DNA of 64,000 nucleotides from NCBI RefSeq assembly GCF_004122095.1, contig NZ_SAWZ01000005.1, positions 310,001 through 374,000 of the forward strand, read 5' to 3'. Position numbers and translations under genes: made by a program. Under the pieces are notes generated by a model. It saw only the letters and a list, made by a program, of their open reading frames with translations, did no database searches and was not told the DNA's origin. The DNA comes from Pseudoxanthomonas composti. Its GTDB lineage: Bacteria; Pseudomonadota; Gammaproteobacteria; Xanthomonadales; Xanthomonadaceae. Below are positions 9,077 through 16,904 of the stretch, piece after piece (positions within the stretch are counted from its first letter, which is position 1; each line of letters opens with the position of its first letter).

Positions 9077-10423
9077 ATGGCCGATCCATCGTATTCCTCC
9101 TCCCTCGGCACGCTGCTCTCGCGCGACCAATGGAAGCGCCGCTGCGCACTGTGGGGGGGCGCGGTCGCCGTCGCCCTGGCCGCGCTGGTGTTCGCCAAGG
9201 CCGGCGATGCGGCCTTCGCGCTGTTCGGCGGCATCGTTTCGCATTCGCCCTGGTGGGCGCTGCTGGTCACGCCGGCGGTGTTCGCGCTGCTGGCCTGGCT
9301 GACCAATGGGGCGCTCAGGCCCACGCGCGGCAGCGGCATTCCGCAGGTGATCGCCGCGCTCGAGCGGCCGGACCAGGACTTCCGCCGCAAGAATCTCTCC
9401 TTGGGCGTCTCGGCCGGCAAGTTGGCGCTGACCGTGGTGGCGCTGTTCGGCGGCGCCTCGGTGGGGCGCGAAGGCCCGACCGTGCACGTCGGGGCCAGCC
9501 TGATGTACGTGATCGGCCGGCGCTTCGGTTTCAGCGACCCGCGCGAGGCCGCCCGCTTCCTGCTGGCCGGTGGCGCGGCCGGCATCGCCGCGGCGTTCAA
9601 CACGCCACTGGCGGGCGTGGTGTTTGCCATCGAGGAACTGTCCGACCGCTACGAGCACCGCTTTTCCGGCACGCTGCTGACGGCGGTGATCATCGGCGGC
9701 GTGATTTCGCTGGGCCTGGTCGGCAACTACACCTACTTTGGCCGCGTCGATGCGCACCTGGCGCTGGGCATGGGCTGGCTGGCGGTGCTGCTGTGTGGCG
9801 TGGTCGGCGGCCTGGCTGGCGGCCTGTTCGTGCGCCTGGTGCTGGCGGCCATGGACGGCAAGCCGCGCTGGCTGGCGGCCGCGCGCGGACGCCAACCGGT
9901 GCTGTTCGCCGCCGGCTGCGGCGTGGCGCTGGCGCTGATCGGCATCTGCTTTGGCCAAGGCGCCTTCGGCACCGGCTACGAGCAGGCGCGCAGCCTGGTG
10001 CAGGACCAGGCCACGGTCGGGCACGAATTCGGCCTGATGAAGTTCGCCGCCAACCTGGTGTCCTACCTGGCCGGCATTCCCGGCGGCCTGTTCTCCCCGG
10101 CCCTGGCGGTCGGCGCCGGGATCGGCCACAACCTGGCGGCGCTGCTGCCCGGGGTGGATCCCTCGGCCATCGTGCTGCTGGGCATGTGCGCCTATCTCAC
10201 CGGCGTCACCCAGGCCCCGCTGACCTCGGCGGTGATCTCGATGGAGCTGACCGACAACAGCGACATGCTGCTGCCGATCCTGGCCACGGTGCTGCTGGCG
10301 CGCGCCCTGTCCGCACTGGTCTCGCCCACGCCGATCTACAAGGCCCTGGCGCAACGGGTGCTGGCCGATCTACCGGCCCCTGCCCATCAGCGCGGTGACA
10401 GTCGGCCCTCCGACCGCACCTGA
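9077..10423 (+). CDS. CLC-family chloride channel/transporter (ClcB-like)
   Basis: A 448-residue CLC protein. The selectivity-filter signatures are all present: GSGIP, GREGP carrying the external gating glutamate, and GGLFSP. The internal proton-pathway glutamate is also conserved in FAIEELSDRYEH, which suggests a chloride/proton exchanger rather than a pure channel. The central tyrosine that coordinates chloride in E. coli ClcA (in TDNYQL) is replaced here by serine (TDNSDM), a feature of the ClcB side of the family. The start ATG at 9077 lies just after the heptamer palindrome; a longer frame back to 8963 would read through the repeat and is unlikely. Confidence 0.88.
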   Translation: MADPSYSSSLGTLLSRDQWKRRCALWGGAVAVALAALVFAKAGDAAFALFGGIVSHSPWWALLVTPAVFALLAWLTNGALRPTRGSGIPQVIAALERPDQDFRRKNLSLGVSAGKLALTVVALFGGASVGREGPTVHVGASLMYVIGRRFGFSDPREAARFLLAGGAAGIAAAFNTPLAGVVFAIEELSDRYEHRFSGTLLTAVIIGGVISLGLVGNYTYFGRVDAHLALGMGWLAVLLCGVVGGLAGGLFVRLVLAAMDGKPRWLAAARGRQPVLFAAGCGVALALIGICFGQGAFGTGYEQARSLVQDQATVGHEFGLMKFAANLVSYLAGIPGGLFSPALAVGAGIGHNLAALLPGVDPSAIVLLGMCAYLTGVTQAPLTSAVISMELTDNSDMLLPILATVLLARALSALVSPTPIYKALAQRVLADLPAPAHQRGDSRPSDRT

Positions 10424-10536
10424 GGTCCGGGAGCACCAACTCGGCCAACGAACCGGCGTCGTTCCGCCGCCTGCGTCACGCAGTAAGCCGCCCGCCCAAG
10501 TGGGTCCGTCTTTTAGCCAAGGGAATGCGGCTTCGC

Positions 10537-10838
10537 AGGGGCAGCAGTCCGGCGGGCGGTGGCCGCCTTTCGCTCGGTCAGGGCATCCTGCCTCGCCTCA
10601 ACCGCTCGACGTTCTGCCTCGCCTGCCTTGCCATAGCCCGCCGAACCGCTGCTGCGCGTTCAGGTCGAATGCCTTTTTCTGCCGAAGTCCAAATCCAGCC
10701 GCCGCAGGCCTGGGCCTGAGCCGGGTATGGCGGAAAGCGGGCCAGGGATGGCCCGCGGCGGCGAGTCAGCCATGGATGGCTGACCGAGCCGAGGAGCCAT
10801 GCCCGGCTCAGGCCCAGGCTGGTTGGCGAAGTCGGCTT
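10537..10838. repeat. Structured intergenic repeat, copy 1
   Basis: First of two direct copies. Four stems can be drawn. P1 pairs 10543-10563 with 10630-10653, with a three-base bulge on the 3' arm. P2 pairs 10709-10725 with 10802-10818 (17 perfect pairs). Inside P2 are hairpin P3 (10737-10744 with 10749-10756) and hairpin P4 (10765-10773 with 10776-10784, GTCAGCCAT/ATGGCTGAC). The same architecture recurs in copy 2 with changed but still paired bases. No convincing gene is present; open frames exist on both strands but lack start signals. Confidence 0.8.
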
Positions 10839-10953
10839 TTCGCGATCAGGCACATCGCGTCATGAAGACTGAAAGTCCCCGTGATTCGACGAAGGGCTGT
10901 TTCCTTATCGTGCTGCTTATCGCTCGCTCGAAGTCTGCGCGTCATGACTTCGG

Positions 10954-11256
10954 AGGGGCAGCAGTCCGGCGGCCGGTGGCCGCTCTTCCCTCGGTCAGGG
11001 CATCCTGCCCCGACTCGTGCGCTCGGCTCCTGCCTCGCTTGCCGCGGCCACCGGCCGCCGGACCGCTGCTGCACGCGTCAGGTTGAAAGGCTTCGGTCCA
11101 AGAGCGTCCAAATCCAACGCCGCGTGGCCTGGATCTGAGTCGGTATGGCGGAAAGCAAGCCCATGGTGGCCTGCGTCGGCGAGTCAGCCATGCCTGGCTG
11201 ACCAAGCCACGCAGCCATCCCCGGCTTAGATCCGCGCTGCCTAGCCAAGTCTGCTC
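10954..11256. repeat. Structured intergenic repeat, copy 2
   Basis: Direct copy of the element at 10537-10838, offset by about 417 bases and clearly diverged. P1 pairs 10960-10983 with 11044-11070 (19 perfect pairs plus five beyond the same three-base bulge). P2 pairs 11131-11143 with 11221-11233, all 13 positions paired counting two G-T wobbles. P4 is 11183-11190 with 11195-11202. P3 survives in weakened form near 11155-11174. Shared primary sequence includes GTCAGGGCATCCTGCC, GTCCAAATCCA and TATGGCGGAAAGC. Confidence 0.8.
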
Positions 11257-11306
11257 ACCACGACCGCGCGCATGCCGACCAGGGAACCGGGGGCCGGCGA
11301 TGACTC

Positions 11307-11340
11307 AAAAAAAAAACGCGACCCGGAGGTCGCGTTTTTC
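11307..11340 (-). terminator. Rho-independent terminator for the THX-like gene
   Basis: Stem CGCGACC/GGTCGCG with loop CGGA at 11317-11334, flanked by ten A on the left and five T on the right. Read on the minus strand it is a stem followed by a ten-T tract, placed 22 bases after the THX-like stop codon. It could also work in the plus direction. Confidence 0.93.
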
Positions 11341-11361
11341 AGCAGGCGCTGGCGGCGGCGA

Positions 11362-11532
11362 TCAGCCGGCCTTGGCGACCTTCTTGGCCACGGCCTTCTT
11401 GGCGGCGGACTTGACCACGGTCTTCTTGGTCACCGGCGCGGCGACGGCGGCGCTCGTGGTCTTCAGACGGGCATTGCCATAGCTGGCGTTGTAGCGCTTG
11501 CCCTTGGCGGTCTTGCGGTCACCCTTGCCCAT
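11362..11532 (-). CDS. 30S ribosomal protein THX-like small basic protein
   Basis: A 56-residue highly basic protein. The N-terminus MGKGDRKTAKGKRYNASYGN matches the THX (Thx/bTHX) family, which sits in a pocket of the 30S head and normally ends after about 25-30 residues. Here the core is followed by an Ala/Lys/Val-rich tail of about 30 residues (TKKTVVKSAAKKAVAKK), similar in composition to histone-H1-like tails, as seen in other xanthomonads. A good AGGAGT ribosome site precedes the ATG at 11532, and a strong terminator follows, so it is a single-gene transcript. Confidence 0.85.
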   Translation of the reverse strand: MGKGDRKTAKGKRYNASYGNARLKTTSAAVAAPVTKKTVVKSAAKKAVAKKVAKAG

Positions 11533-11772
11533 GTTCGGATACTCCTGAGTTGATGTTGCCGCGCAACTCCAGCCAGCCCAGGTCGGGCGCGGATGCGCGA
11601 AGGGCGCAAAGCCTACCACAGCGCCCGGCGTGCCCGAAGCGTGGCGGCGGGTGGCATGGTACGGATGGCGGATCGGCAAGGCCGGCAGCGCTGCAAATGC
11701 ATGCGCGGCTGCCGGGCAGCGCGCGCCGGACACCGCCTGGTGCTGAACCGCCGCGACTAGCCGCCCGCCGGC

Positions 11773-12177
11773 TCAGTGCGCGCAGCTGGCGTCGTGGACG
11801 TGCCAATGATTCAGGCGCAGGTTCACCAGATGCGCCAGGCCGACCAGGGTGCCCCCCAAGGTCATCACCACCGCGTGCGGGACGGTCGACAGGTGTAGCG
11901 GCTGGTACAGCAGCCCCACCCACAGCAGGGCAAGACCGGTCAGCAGCAAGGTCAAGGCGCGGAAGATGCGGTGCTGCCGATAGCCCCAGACCAGGCTGAA
12001 CAAGCCGAGCACGCTGACGAACACCACCGTGGCCCACTCCACGCCTTCGCCCAGCAGCGAGGACAGGCCCAGCGAGGGCAACACCGCCAGCAGCAGCGGC
12101 AACACCGCGCAGTGCACCGCGCACAGCAGCGAGCCGGCGGCGCCGAAACGGTCGATCCATCTCTGCAAAGGGTTCAT
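11773..12177 (-). CDS. MerC-domain membrane protein
   Basis: A 134-residue membrane protein with four hydrophobic segments. The first holds the MerC-type motif SLLCAVHCAVLPLLLAV (paired cysteines followed by Pro), which in mercury-resistance MerC binds the metal. The C-terminus ends in LNHWHVHDASCAH, rich in His and Cys. There are no other mercury-resistance genes nearby; instead the gene diverges from a zinc-type TonB receptor across a candidate Zur box, so a role in zinc handling is the better inference. Confidence 0.78.
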   Translation of the reverse strand: MNPLQRWIDRFGAAGSLLCAVHCAVLPLLLAVLPSLGLSSLLGEGVEWATVVFVSVLGLFSLVWGYRQHRIFRALTLLLTGLALLWVGLLYQPLHLSTVPHAVVMTLGGTLVGLAHLVNLRLNHWHVHDASCAH

Positions 12178-12212
12178 CAGCCTGTCACTTCCGGCACGGT
12201 TGCACTCGAGTT

Positions 12213-12236
12213 GGAACATTATAACATCTTGGTTCC
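12213..12236. promoter_or_regulatory. Candidate Zur box between merC-like and znuD-like genes
   Basis: The AT-rich core AACATTATAACAT at 12216-12228 contains the half-site TATAACAT of the gamma-proteobacterial Zur consensus and stands out in otherwise GC-rich DNA. It is flanked by GGAAC at 12213 and GTTCC at 12232. Its position in the 81-base gap between divergent metal genes, and the presence of a zur gene at 19390-19893, support the reading. It overlaps where both promoters would lie. Confidence 0.6.
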
Positions 12237-12258
12237 TGACCCTTAGGATACCAAGGAC

Positions 12259-14445
12259 GTGCAACAAACCCCCACCCTTTCCCTCCGCCCGCTCGCCGTG
12301 GCCCTCTCCCTGGCCCTGCTGCCGGTCGCCGCGCAGGCGCAGAAGGCGCATGAGCTGGATGCGGTCACCGTGACCGCCTCGCCCCTGGGGGGCGATGCCG
12401 AGAGCCAGGCCACCCCGGTGGAAGTGCTCCACGGCCAGGACCTGAACCGGGTCAAGACCGGCACCCTGGGCGAAACGGTCAGCAAGCTGCCCGGCGTGCA
12501 GACCACCAATTTCGGTCCCGGCGTTGGCCGCCCGATCATCCGCGGCCAGGAGGGCCCGCGCGTGCAGGTCCTGTCCGGCGGCATCACCGCGCTGGATGCC
12601 TCCACCGTAAGCGCCGACCACGCCGTGAGCATCGAGCCCTTCCTGGCCGACCAGATCGAGGTGCTCAAGGGCCCCTCGACCCTGCTGTTCGGCAGCGGCG
12701 CCATCGGTGGCGCGGTCAACGTGGTCGACGGCCGCATCGCCCGCACCCTGCCGCAAGAACCGCTGAGCGGGCGCGCGGAAGTGCGCGGCAATACCGTCAA
12801 CGACGAGCGCACCGGCATGTTTCGCCTGGACGGCGTCAACGGCAACTGGGTCATCCACCTGGACGGCCTGGTGCGCAACACCGACGACTTCGACATCCCC
12901 GGCTATGCCATCGCGCCGGAGGGCCACGCCCATGAAGAGGAAGGCCACGAGGAACACGAAGGCGAGGAACATGCCGAGCAGACCGGCCCGCGCGGTCGCC
13001 TCAACAACAGCGCGATCAAGACCCGCGCCGGCGCGGTCGGTGCGACCTGGCTGGGCGAGACGGCCTACTTCGGCCTGGCCACCAGCACCTATCGCAGCAA
13101 CTACGGCATCCCCGATGGCGCGCACGTGCACGCCGAAGGCCACGATCACGGCCATGAAGAAGAAGGTCACGACCACGAGGAAGAACACGAGCACGGCGAG
13201 GAAAGCGTGCGCGTGGACCTGGTGCAGAACCGCGTCGACCTGAAGGCCGGCGTCTACGAGCCGGTGAGCTTCCTCAAGAGCATCAACCTGCGCGGCGCCT
13301 ACACCGACTACGAGCATGTGGAACTGGAAGGCGGCCAGGTTGGCACGCGCTTCAACAACGAAGGCTTTGAGGCGCGCCTGGAAGCGGTGCAGCAGGAGCT
13401 GGCCGGCTGGAACGGCGCCTTTGGCCTGCAGGTGGGCAGCAGCGATTTCGCTGCGGTCGGCGAGGAGGCCTTCGTGCCCTCCACCTCCACCGACAGCGCC
13501 GGGCTGTTCGTGGTGCAGCGTCGCGACTTCGGCCCGGTCTCGCTGGAACTGGGCGGACGCCACGAGCAGGTGCGGCTGAAGCCGGATGCGCGCGCGAAGA
13601 AGACCTTCGACGCCACCAGCCTGTCCGCTGCCGCGGTGTGGAAGCTGTCACCGGCCTTCGACCTGCGCCTGGGCCTGGACAGCGCCGAACGCGCCCCGAC
13701 CAACGAGGAACTGTTCGCCGCCGGCGCGCACGTGGCCACGCGCTCGATCGAGATCGGCGATGCCGGGCTGGAGACCGAGAAGAGCCGCAGTGCCGAGATC
13801 GGCCTGCATGCGCACACCGAGCGCACCGAGTTCAAGCTGGCGCTATATGAAACCCGCTTCAAGGATTTCATTTACCTGGCCGACACCGGCGTGAGCGAGG
13901 ACGAGCTGCCGGTGCGCCTGTGGAACCAGCAGGACGCCACCTTCCGCGGCGTGGAAGCCGAGGCCAAGCTGCATCTGGTCGAGTCGGCCAGCGCCGGCGA
14001 CTGGGACCTGCGCGTGTTCGGCGACTACGTGCGCGCCAAGCTCGATGGCAGCGGCACACGCACGGTGGATTTCGAGGTCCCGCATGGCGACCACAGCCAT
14101 GCCTACTCCACCCAGATCGCCCAGAGCGGCAATCTGCCGCGCATCGCGCCGCTGCGCGTGGGGGCGGACGTGTCCTGGACCTTCGGCGGGCTCAACGCCT
14201 CGGTCGGCGCGGTGCGCTACGACAAGCAGGACGATGTGGCCCTCAACGAGGCGCCCAGCGATGGCTACACCCTGGTCGACGCGCACCTGGCCTATCGCTG
14301 GGATGTCAGCGGCGGGGCCTGGGAACTCTTTCTGGACGGCAACAATCTGACCGACCAGGAAGCCCGCCCGCACACCTCGCTGCTGCGCGATTACGCGCCG
14401 CTGCCGGGGCGTGCGGTGGCCTTCGGGATCCGCGCGTACTTCTGA
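12259..14445 (+). CDS. ZnuD-like TonB-dependent outer-membrane receptor with His-rich loops
   Basis: A 728-residue TonB-dependent receptor, probably for zinc. It starts at a GTG (12259) with AAGGA upstream, then a signal peptide (LALLPVAAQA), a TonB box region (LDAVTVTAS), a plug domain with VGRPIIRGQEGPRVQVL, and a beta-barrel ending in FGIRAYF. Two barrel loops are strikingly rich in His and Glu: about residues 221-243 (HAHEEEGHEEHEGEEH) and 290-316 (HVHAEGHDHGHEEEGHDH). A third small patch HGDHSHAY lies near 609. Neisseria ZnuD imports zinc using such loops. It is divergent from the MerC-like gene and likely Zur-repressed. A perfect 11-pair hairpin follows the stop. Confidence 0.88.
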   Translation: MQQTPTLSLRPLAVALSLALLPVAAQAQKAHELDAVTVTASPLGGDAESQATPVEVLHGQDLNRVKTGTLGETVSKLPGVQTTNFGPGVGRPIIRGQEGPRVQVLSGGITALDASTVSADHAVSIEPFLADQIEVLKGPSTLLFGSGAIGGAVNVVDGRIARTLPQEPLSGRAEVRGNTVNDERTGMFRLDGVNGNWVIHLDGLVRNTDDFDIPGYAIAPEGHAHEEEGHEEHEGEEHAEQTGPRGRLNNSAIKTRAGAVGATWLGETAYFGLATSTYRSNYGIPDGAHVHAEGHDHGHEEEGHDHEEEHEHGEESVRVDLVQNRVDLKAGVYEPVSFLKSINLRGAYTDYEHVELEGGQVGTRFNNEGFEARLEAVQQELAGWNGAFGLQVGSSDFAAVGEEAFVPSTSTDSAGLFVVQRRDFGPVSLELGGRHEQVRLKPDARAKKTFDATSLSAAAVWKLSPAFDLRLGLDSAERAPTNEELFAAGAHVATRSIEIGDAGLETEKSRSAEIGLHAHTERTEFKLALYETRFKDFIYLADTGVSEDELPVRLWNQQDATFRGVEAEAKLHLVESASAGDWDLRVFGDYVRAKLDGSGTRTVDFEVPHGDHSHAYSTQIAQSGNLPRIAPLRVGADVSWTFGGLNASVGAVRYDKQDDVALNEAPSDGYTLVDAHLAYRWDVSGGAWELFLDGNNLTDQEARPHTSLLRDYAPLPGRAVAFGIRAYF

Positions 14446-14463
14446 GTTGCAACCCGTGCATCG

Positions 14464-14491
14464 GCCGGCGGCGCTGGATGGCGCCGCCGGC
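14464..14491. terminator. Terminator-like hairpin after znuD-like gene
   Basis: Perfect inverted repeat GCCGGCGGCGC/GCGCCGCCGGC with a six-base loop TGGATG, 18 bases after the stop codon. There is no T-tract, so it may be an RNA-end-stabilising hairpin instead of a classical intrinsic terminator. Confidence 0.55.
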
Positions 14492-14517
14492 AGGTGCAGG
14501 CAGGACGACCGCAGGGC

Positions 14518-14606
14518 TGAAAGGGACTTTGGCGCGCTCCATCCATAAGAACGTGCTCAAACCAGGCGGGCGCCGATCCGGCACGCGCCATTGCAAGTCC
14601 CTTTCA
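14518..14606. repeat. Long-range inverted repeat in the leader of the second TonB receptor
   Basis: TGAAAGGGACTT (14518-14529) is exactly complementary to AAGTCCCTTTCA (14595-14606), and just inside them GGCGCG (14531-14536) pairs with CGCGCC (14584-14589). If transcribed, the fold would end 19 bases before the ATG at 14626. It may be a leader structure or a small mobile palindrome. Confidence 0.6.
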
Positions 14607-14625
14607 CTACCGTCGGTACCTCCCC

Positions 14626-16638
14626 ATGAAAACAGCAGCTGTTTTTCCCTCGCCCCTGTGCCTGGCGATCTGCCTGTCGCTGACCGCCTACGGCGCGCAC
14701 GCGCAGGACACTCGCCACGACGCGCAGACCAGCGGCGTGCACGCGCAGGACCTGGATGCGGTCCGGGTGACCGCCAACCCCTTCGGCAGCACCGCCGATG
14801 AGCTCAGCCGTCCGGTGGAGGTGCTCTCGGGCGAGCGCCTGGACGAGGTGCGTGCCGGCAGCCTGGGCGAGACCGTGGCCGCCCTGCCCGGCGTGCAGAG
14901 TTCCAACTTCGGCCCCGGCGTGGGCCGGCCGATCATTCGCGGCATGGACGGACCGCGCGTGGCCATCACCTCCGGTGGCCTGAGCTCGCAGGACGTGTCC
15001 ACCGTCAGCCAGGACCATTCGCCGGCCATTGAGCCGTTCCTGGCCAACCAGATCGAAGTGCTCAAGGGCCCCTCCACCCTGCTCTACGGCAGCGGCGCCA
15101 TCGGCGGGGTGGTCAACGTGGTCGATGGCCGCATCGCCGAGACGCCGGTCGATGGCGCCACCGGCCGTGCCGAAGCCCGCTGGAACGTGGGCGACACCGA
15201 GGGCCAGACCGACATGTTCCGCCTGGATGCCGGCAACGGCGGCTTGTCCATCCATGCCGATGGCGTGTATCGCGACAACGGCGATTACGACACCCCGCGC
15301 GGGCGCCAGGGCAACTCCTACGTCGATGCCAAGAACGGCGGCTTCGGCGCCTCGCTGTCCGGCGACTGGGGCTTCACAGGCGTGTCGGTTTCGCGCTTCC
15401 GCGACGAGTACGGCAACCCGGGCGAGCCTGGCAATCCGGCTGAGGGCGAGCGCGGGGTGTGGCTGCAGATGGCGCAGGACCGCTACGAGCTCAAGGGCGG
15501 CCTCAACGACCCGTGGGGTGAAGGCAGCGGCCTGCGCTACAGCTTCGCGCACACCGACTACAACCACGTCGAGTGGGAAGGCGACGAACCGGGCACCACC
15601 TTCGACAAGCGCGCCAACGAGGCCCGCGTGGAAGCCACCTTCGACTTCGGCGATGGCTGGAAGACCGCCTTCGGCGTGCAGGGCGGCAAGTCGCAATTCC
15701 AGGCCGTGGGCGAGGAGTCCTTCGTGCCGCGCACCGACACCCAGGCCGTGGGCGTGTTCGCCGTGGCCAAGAACACCTGGGGCGCCTTCGACGCGGATTT
15801 CGGCGCGCGCCTGGACCAGGTGAAGTACGACACCGCCACTGGCCTGTCGCCTGACTTCAAGCCGCTCAGCGTCTCGCTCAGCGGCGGCTGGCGCATCAAC
15901 CCGCAATGGCGCCTGACCGCCAACGTCGACCACGCCGAGCGCGCCCCAGCCGAGGAAGAACTGTTCGCCGATGGCCCGCACATCGCCACCCTGTCCTACG
16001 AGATCGGCGGCAATGCCTTGAAGAAGGAACAGGCCAACCAGGCCGAGCTGGGCCTGCAGTACCGCAACCGCTGGGTCGATGCCAAGGTGTCGGCGTACTA
16101 CAACCGCTACAACGATTTCATCTACCTGGTGGACACCGGCAACCAGTGGTATTTCGACGAGGAAGACGAGTACCTGCCGATCCGCCAGTGGAGCCAGGCC
16201 GATGCGGTCTTCCACGGCTTCGAGGGCGAGGCCACCTTCCACCTGCTCCAGAGCGAGCGCGGCGGCGATTGGGACGTGCGCCTGTTCGGCGACACGGTGC
16301 GCGCGCGGCTGGTGGACGGCGGCGACCTGCCGCGCATCGCGCCGGGCCGTGTCGGTGCGCAGCTGCATTGGCATGGCGATGCCTGGCGCGCCTCGCTGGG
16401 CGCCACGCGCACGATGAAGCAGGACCGCGTGGCCGTGGGCGAGACGCCCACCGATGGCTACACCTTCGTCGATGCGCATCTGGCCTACCACGTCGATGCC
16501 GGCAGCACGGCGTGGGAGATGTTCATCGACGGCAACAACCTCACCAACCAGGACGCCCGCGTGCATACCTCCTTCCTGAAGGATGACGTGATGCTCCCGG
16601 GGCGCAACGGCGCGGTGGGCGTTCGCCTGTTCTTCTGA
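14626..16638 (+). CDS. TonB-dependent receptor, ZnuD-family paralogue without His-rich loops
   Basis: A 670-residue outer-membrane receptor closely related to its upstream neighbour. Both share VGRPIIRG, IEPFLA/QIEVLKGPSTLL and the GSGAIGG-VNVVDGRIA plug segments, and both end in a typical barrel strand (VGVRLFF). The His/Glu-rich insertions are missing; the corresponding loops are short and acidic or Gly/Pro-rich (GNPGEPGNPAEGE). A signal peptide ending AYGAHAQ is present. Tandem duplication followed by loss or gain of the metal-binding loops is the simplest history. The substrate may differ from zinc. No Zur or Fur box was found upstream, only the inverted repeat at 14518-14606. Confidence 0.86.
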   Translation: MKTAAVFPSPLCLAICLSLTAYGAHAQDTRHDAQTSGVHAQDLDAVRVTANPFGSTADELSRPVEVLSGERLDEVRAGSLGETVAALPGVQSSNFGPGVGRPIIRGMDGPRVAITSGGLSSQDVSTVSQDHSPAIEPFLANQIEVLKGPSTLLYGSGAIGGVVNVVDGRIAETPVDGATGRAEARWNVGDTEGQTDMFRLDAGNGGLSIHADGVYRDNGDYDTPRGRQGNSYVDAKNGGFGASLSGDWGFTGVSVSRFRDEYGNPGEPGNPAEGERGVWLQMAQDRYELKGGLNDPWGEGSGLRYSFAHTDYNHVEWEGDEPGTTFDKRANEARVEATFDFGDGWKTAFGVQGGKSQFQAVGEESFVPRTDTQAVGVFAVAKNTWGAFDADFGARLDQVKYDTATGLSPDFKPLSVSLSGGWRINPQWRLTANVDHAERAPAEEELFADGPHIATLSYEIGGNALKKEQANQAELGLQYRNRWVDAKVSAYYNRYNDFIYLVDTGNQWYFDEEDEYLPIRQWSQADAVFHGFEGEATFHLLQSERGGDWDVRLFGDTVRARLVDGGDLPRIAPGRVGAQLHWHGDAWRASLGATRTMKQDRVAVGETPTDGYTFVDAHLAYHVDAGSTAWEMFIDGNNLTNQDARVHTSFLKDDVMLPGRNGAVGVRLFF

Positions 16639-16658
16639 GTCGGACCGGCGCGACAGTG

Positions 16659-16684
16659 GCCGTCCCCGCCAGTGCGGGGACGGC
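16659..16684. terminator. Terminator-like hairpin after second receptor
   Basis: Perfect 11-pair stem GCCGTCCCCGC/GCGGGGACGGC with loop CAGT, 20 bases after the receptor stop. No T-tract follows, as with the hairpin behind the first receptor. Confidence 0.6.
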
Positions 16685-16851
16685 TGATGAGCCAGTGCGG
16701 TTGGCCCTTGGCCGGTCCACAGCGCGTGAGGTTCCGTGCCGCAGTGAGATGGCCGATCCTCGATAGGTCATGGATCGCCTTCGGCCTCCGGATCAATCCT
16801 GTCCGCGGGCATGCACCCAGCGTTCCAGCTGTCGGGTGATTGGCCGCTTTC

Positions 16852-16876
16852 AAATACGTGCATATGCATGCAATAT
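16852..16876. promoter_or_regulatory. Candidate MarR operator/promoter
   Basis: An AT-rich palindromic patch centred on TGCATATGCA (16859-16868), 37 bases before the MarR ATG. MarR proteins usually bind palindromes of this size in their own promoters, so autoregulation of the MarR-MFS pair is a reasonable inference. Confidence 0.4.
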
Positions 16877-16904
16877 CCGGTCGACCATCGCCGGATGTCT
16901 TGCC

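Larger units (their letters stand above)
10424..11361. other. Gene-free interval between chloride transporter and THX-like gene
   Basis: This 938-base stretch holds the two structured repeat copies, a spacer of about 115 bases between them (10839-10953) and a strong terminator at its right end. Open frames on both strands are short, start without ribosome sites and are largely set by the repeat itself. Confidence 0.7.

Noticed and set aside
11773-12177. Mercury-resistance operon
   Set aside because: No merA, merT, merP or merR genes are nearby, and the neighbour is a zinc-type receptor.
12213-12236. Fur box upstream of the zinc receptor
   Set aside because: It lacks the GATAAT-type triplet repeats seen at 21409-21427; the TATAACAT half-site is nearer to Zur.
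11773-13563. A 596-residue minus-strand frame
   Set aside because: Only the 134-residue MerC-like part from 12177 has membrane helices and motifs; the remainder is antisense to the zinc receptor gene.
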